Shown: positions 41,996 to 43,191 of the stretch, piece by piece | How the letters are laid out: each line of letters starts with the position of its first letter | Numbering within the stretch: position 1 is the first letter of the stretch | NCBI GenBank assembly: GCA_031257915.1 | Contig: JAIRNR010000009.1 | Span: forward strand, 1 to 43,191 | Direction of reading: 5' to 3' | Source of the DNA: Bacteroidales bacterium | GTDB taxonomy: Bacteria; Bacteroidota; Bacteroidia; Bacteroidales; P3 | Length of the DNA: 43,191 nt | Position numbers and translations under genes: made by a program | Notes under the pieces: generated by a model | What the model was told of the DNA's origin: nothing | Seen by the model: only the letters and a program-made list of their open reading frames with translations | Databases searched by the model: none

Positions 41996-42210
41996 TCGTT
42001 ACGCATTTGTTTTAATTCTTTCTGTAAATCACTTACTCTTTCTTCCGATAAACTGCCATAAATAATTTCTGATAATTTTTGTTTGCTCTTTTTTTTAATG
42101 GCAGGTTTAACGTCTAACGACATGGAAATAAGTATCTGCTTTCCAATGTATTCACTCGGAACAAGCACAGATATTAGCGTGTCTTGGGGTATAACAATAT
42201 AAGACGTCAT
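41956..42210 (-). CDS. Orphan antitoxin-like protein
   Basis: 84 residues: MTSYIVIPQDTLISVLVPSE, then a lysine-rich middle and LSEERVSDLQKELKQMRNEW. The layout, just upstream of a VapC remnant on the same strand, indicates the antitoxin of a broken type II module. The last ten residues (TEIFIRYECNS) come from the toxin's first codons in another frame. With one G restored the protein would end RNEWDRDIY, so the same deletion that disabled the toxin extended the antitoxin. It may still be expressed without a target. Confidence 0.55.
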   Translation of the reverse strand: MTSYIVIPQDTLISVLVPSEYIGKQILISMSLDVKPAIKKKSKQKLSEIIYGSLSEERVSDLQKELKQMRNEWTEIFIRYECNS

Positions 42211-42342
42211 AACATCAAATATTTAAGTTTTGATAAAGATACAAAAATCCTGCTTAAAAAAGTCTAATTGGCAAGTGAGCTTGATACGACGCTTGAAAGT
42301 ATTGCTTCGCAGTTAATTATGAGTAGCAGCGCGAGGCGTAAG

Positions 42343-42477
42343 CAGGGTTAACGCATTAAAAATTATACAATAGTGTTAATCAGTAAGTTACATATAGAAA
42401 TATTTCATAATTTGGCAAAAATTAGATTTATAAACATCTGTAAATAAGGGAATTAAAATTTTAATGCGTTGACCCTG
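42343..42477. mobile_element. ISAs1-type MITE (135 bp) with perfect 9-bp target duplication
   Basis: Ends are cagggttaacgcattaaaa (42343 on) and the near reverse complement ttttaatgcgttgaccctg (to 42477). The 9 bases aggcgtaag occur directly before (42334-42342) and directly after (42478-42486) the element. This is a clean target-site duplication of the size known for ISAs1-family elements. The interior is AT-rich and non-coding and differs from the MITE at 139-278. It lies between the broken and intact toxin-antitoxin modules. Confidence 0.9.
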
Positions 42478-42503
42478 AGGCGTAAGGCTCATCTATGGTA
42501 AAA

Positions 42504-42887
42504 TCAAATAACCTCTAATCCTTCAATTTGTTCAAAATGTTTCTTATTAAGTGTTGCTATTGGGATACCTTTTGACAGGGCTGTTGCAGCAATAAATAAA
42601 TCGGGCGTTTCTATAACTTTATTGTTTTTTCGTAACAATTGAAAAATTTCAACTGTCTTGCGGGAAGATTCTAATTCAAATGGTTCAACAATAAAAACAT
42701 TCATTAAATTTTTCCAAAATAAGGCATCCTCTTTTTTCTGACCAATAAAAATTTCATAATAAGTAACCGCAGAGATAGAAAACCTACAACCTTTTTCGCT
42801 CAATTTATATAGGGTAGTTTTAGATTTATCCTTTTTGCGAAAATGCTCTATAAGAACAGAGGTGTCTAACAATATTAGCTTTTCCAT
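42504..42887 (-). CDS. VapC-type PIN-domain toxin
   Basis: 127 residues, a normal PIN length. It is predicted to be a Mg-dependent ribonuclease. The acidic residues are in place: Asp8 (ILLDTSVLIEHF), Glu45 (YYEIFIG), Asp96 (ETPDLFIAATAL), with Asn114 (ATLNKKHF) in the fourth position, where Asp or Asn is common. The start codon lies inside the end of the antitoxin gene (13-bp overlap), the usual order for vapBC. Target RNA is unknown; initiator tRNA is typical of some family members. Confidence 0.9.
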   Translation of the reverse strand: MEKLILLDTSVLIEHFRKKDKSKTTLYKLSEKGCRFSISAVTYYEIFIGQKKEDALFWKNLMNVFIVEPFELESSRKTVEIFQLLRKNNKVIETPDLFIAATALSKGIPIATLNKKHFEQIEGLEVI

Positions 42888-43117
42888 TTTACAAAATTAC
42901 TGTGCCTGTCTAAATACTCTTGGTAGTCTTCATCTGTCCAAGTCGGGGCAGATAATAACAATTTTTGTAAATCTGTGAGCGGTTTTTCCTGTTGTTCGTA
43001 CTGATCCATAAATGTTACCAAACTATATTTCACCCGCTTTACATCATCTTTCGGCAAATTGTATATCATACTCATTACCTGCTCAAAAGTCGGCTGTTGT
43101 TGATTTATTGTTCTCAC
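42875..43117 (-). CDS. VapB-like antitoxin of the PIN module
   Basis: 80 residues (MRTINQQQPTFEQVMSMIYN, then DVKRVKYSLVTFMDQYEQQEKPLTDLQKLLLSAPTWTDEDYQEYL). The C-terminal acidic/aromatic segment PTWTDEDYQEYL is the kind that blocks a PIN active site. No classical ribbon-helix-helix or AbrB motif is obvious, so the DNA-binding class is unclear. Its position upstream of and overlapping the toxin gene supports the assignment. Confidence 0.78.
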   Translation of the reverse strand: MRTINQQQPTFEQVMSMIYNLPKDDVKRVKYSLVTFMDQYEQQEKPLTDLQKLLLSAPTWTDEDYQEYLDRHSNFVKWKS

Positions 43118-43139
43118 TGTTTTTATGCTTTTATACTTG

Positions 43140-43147
43140 CAAATATA
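43140..43147 (-). promoter_or_regulatory. -7 box of the toxin-antitoxin operon
   Basis: TATATTTG on the minus strand lies 22 bp before the antitoxin ATG at 43117. The -33 element is not clear. Confidence 0.45.
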
Positions 43148-43191
43148 CGAATTAAAAGTCGGTTTTCGCGTTGAGTGTATGATTTTATACG

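Overview
The window looks like a chromosome segment of a Bacteroidota bacterium, most likely Bacteroidales. The evidence is a SusC/SusD pair with a SusE-like lipoprotein, several proteins ending in type IX secretion (T9SS) sorting domains, a gingipain-type C25 protein, meso-DAP cell-wall genes (lysA, mpl), and many promoters of the Bacteroidota form TTTG-N18-20-TAnnTTTG. Base composition is moderately AT-rich. Nothing in the sequence identifies the species or habitat. All functions are read from motifs and remembered family features; no searches were run.

Layout. 1-611: two ISAs1-type remnants (a 140-bp terminal-inverted-repeat element and an internally deleted IS with a nonsense-mutated transposase). 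676-7231: housekeeping (Fe-superoxide dismutase, U32 protein, lysC-lysA, a NodT-type outer-membrane efflux lipoprotein, tRNA-Arg). 7232-11545: a gene-poor stretch, then three exported proteins, the last a C25 protein that appears truncated. 11650-12647: tRNA-Arg(CCT) and an AraC regulator. 12739-29202: one long same-strand array, probably one operon: esterase, SusC, SusD, SusE-like, GH13 amylase, then a corrinoid methyltransferase set (MtaC-like, MtaB-like, MetH-activation-like, MtaA/UroD-like), then GH3 and GH127. 29199-33440 (minus): DegT aminotransferase and two unknown exported proteins. 33861-35605: tRNA-Met and mpl with an internal repeat expansion. 35595-39523: two nuclease-fold ATPases on either side of an AEC transporter. 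39577-41474: a GLUG/T9SS protein and a YiiX-like lipoprotein. 41499-43117: decayed and intact PIN-type toxin-antitoxin modules separated by an ISAs1-type MITE with a perfect 9-bp target duplication.

How the genes may work together. The AraC regulator sits beside a perfect 15-bp direct repeat with 21-bp spacing, placed just upstream of the promoter of the large operon. The operon's outer-membrane proteins would import a glycan; GH13, GH3, GH127 and the esterase would break it down. In the middle lies a nearly complete methanol-type methyltransferase system with its zinc and cobalamin ligands conserved. The likely reading (inference) is that methanol or another C1 unit released with the glycan is passed to a corrinoid protein and then to a cytosolic acceptor, tetrahydrofolate being more plausible than coenzyme M. 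A MetH-like activation protein would repair oxidised corrinoid with S-adenosylmethionine. This pairing of a Sus-type locus with Mta-type C1 metabolism is the most interesting system here.

A second theme is repeat expansion. There is a 37-unit 7-bp array filling the mtaB-activase gap, an 18-bp in-frame array inside mpl, a 33-bp array before a DUF4143 ATPase, a 72-bp repeat with a palindrome and promoter, a 106-bp duplication joining two genes, and a G13 tract.
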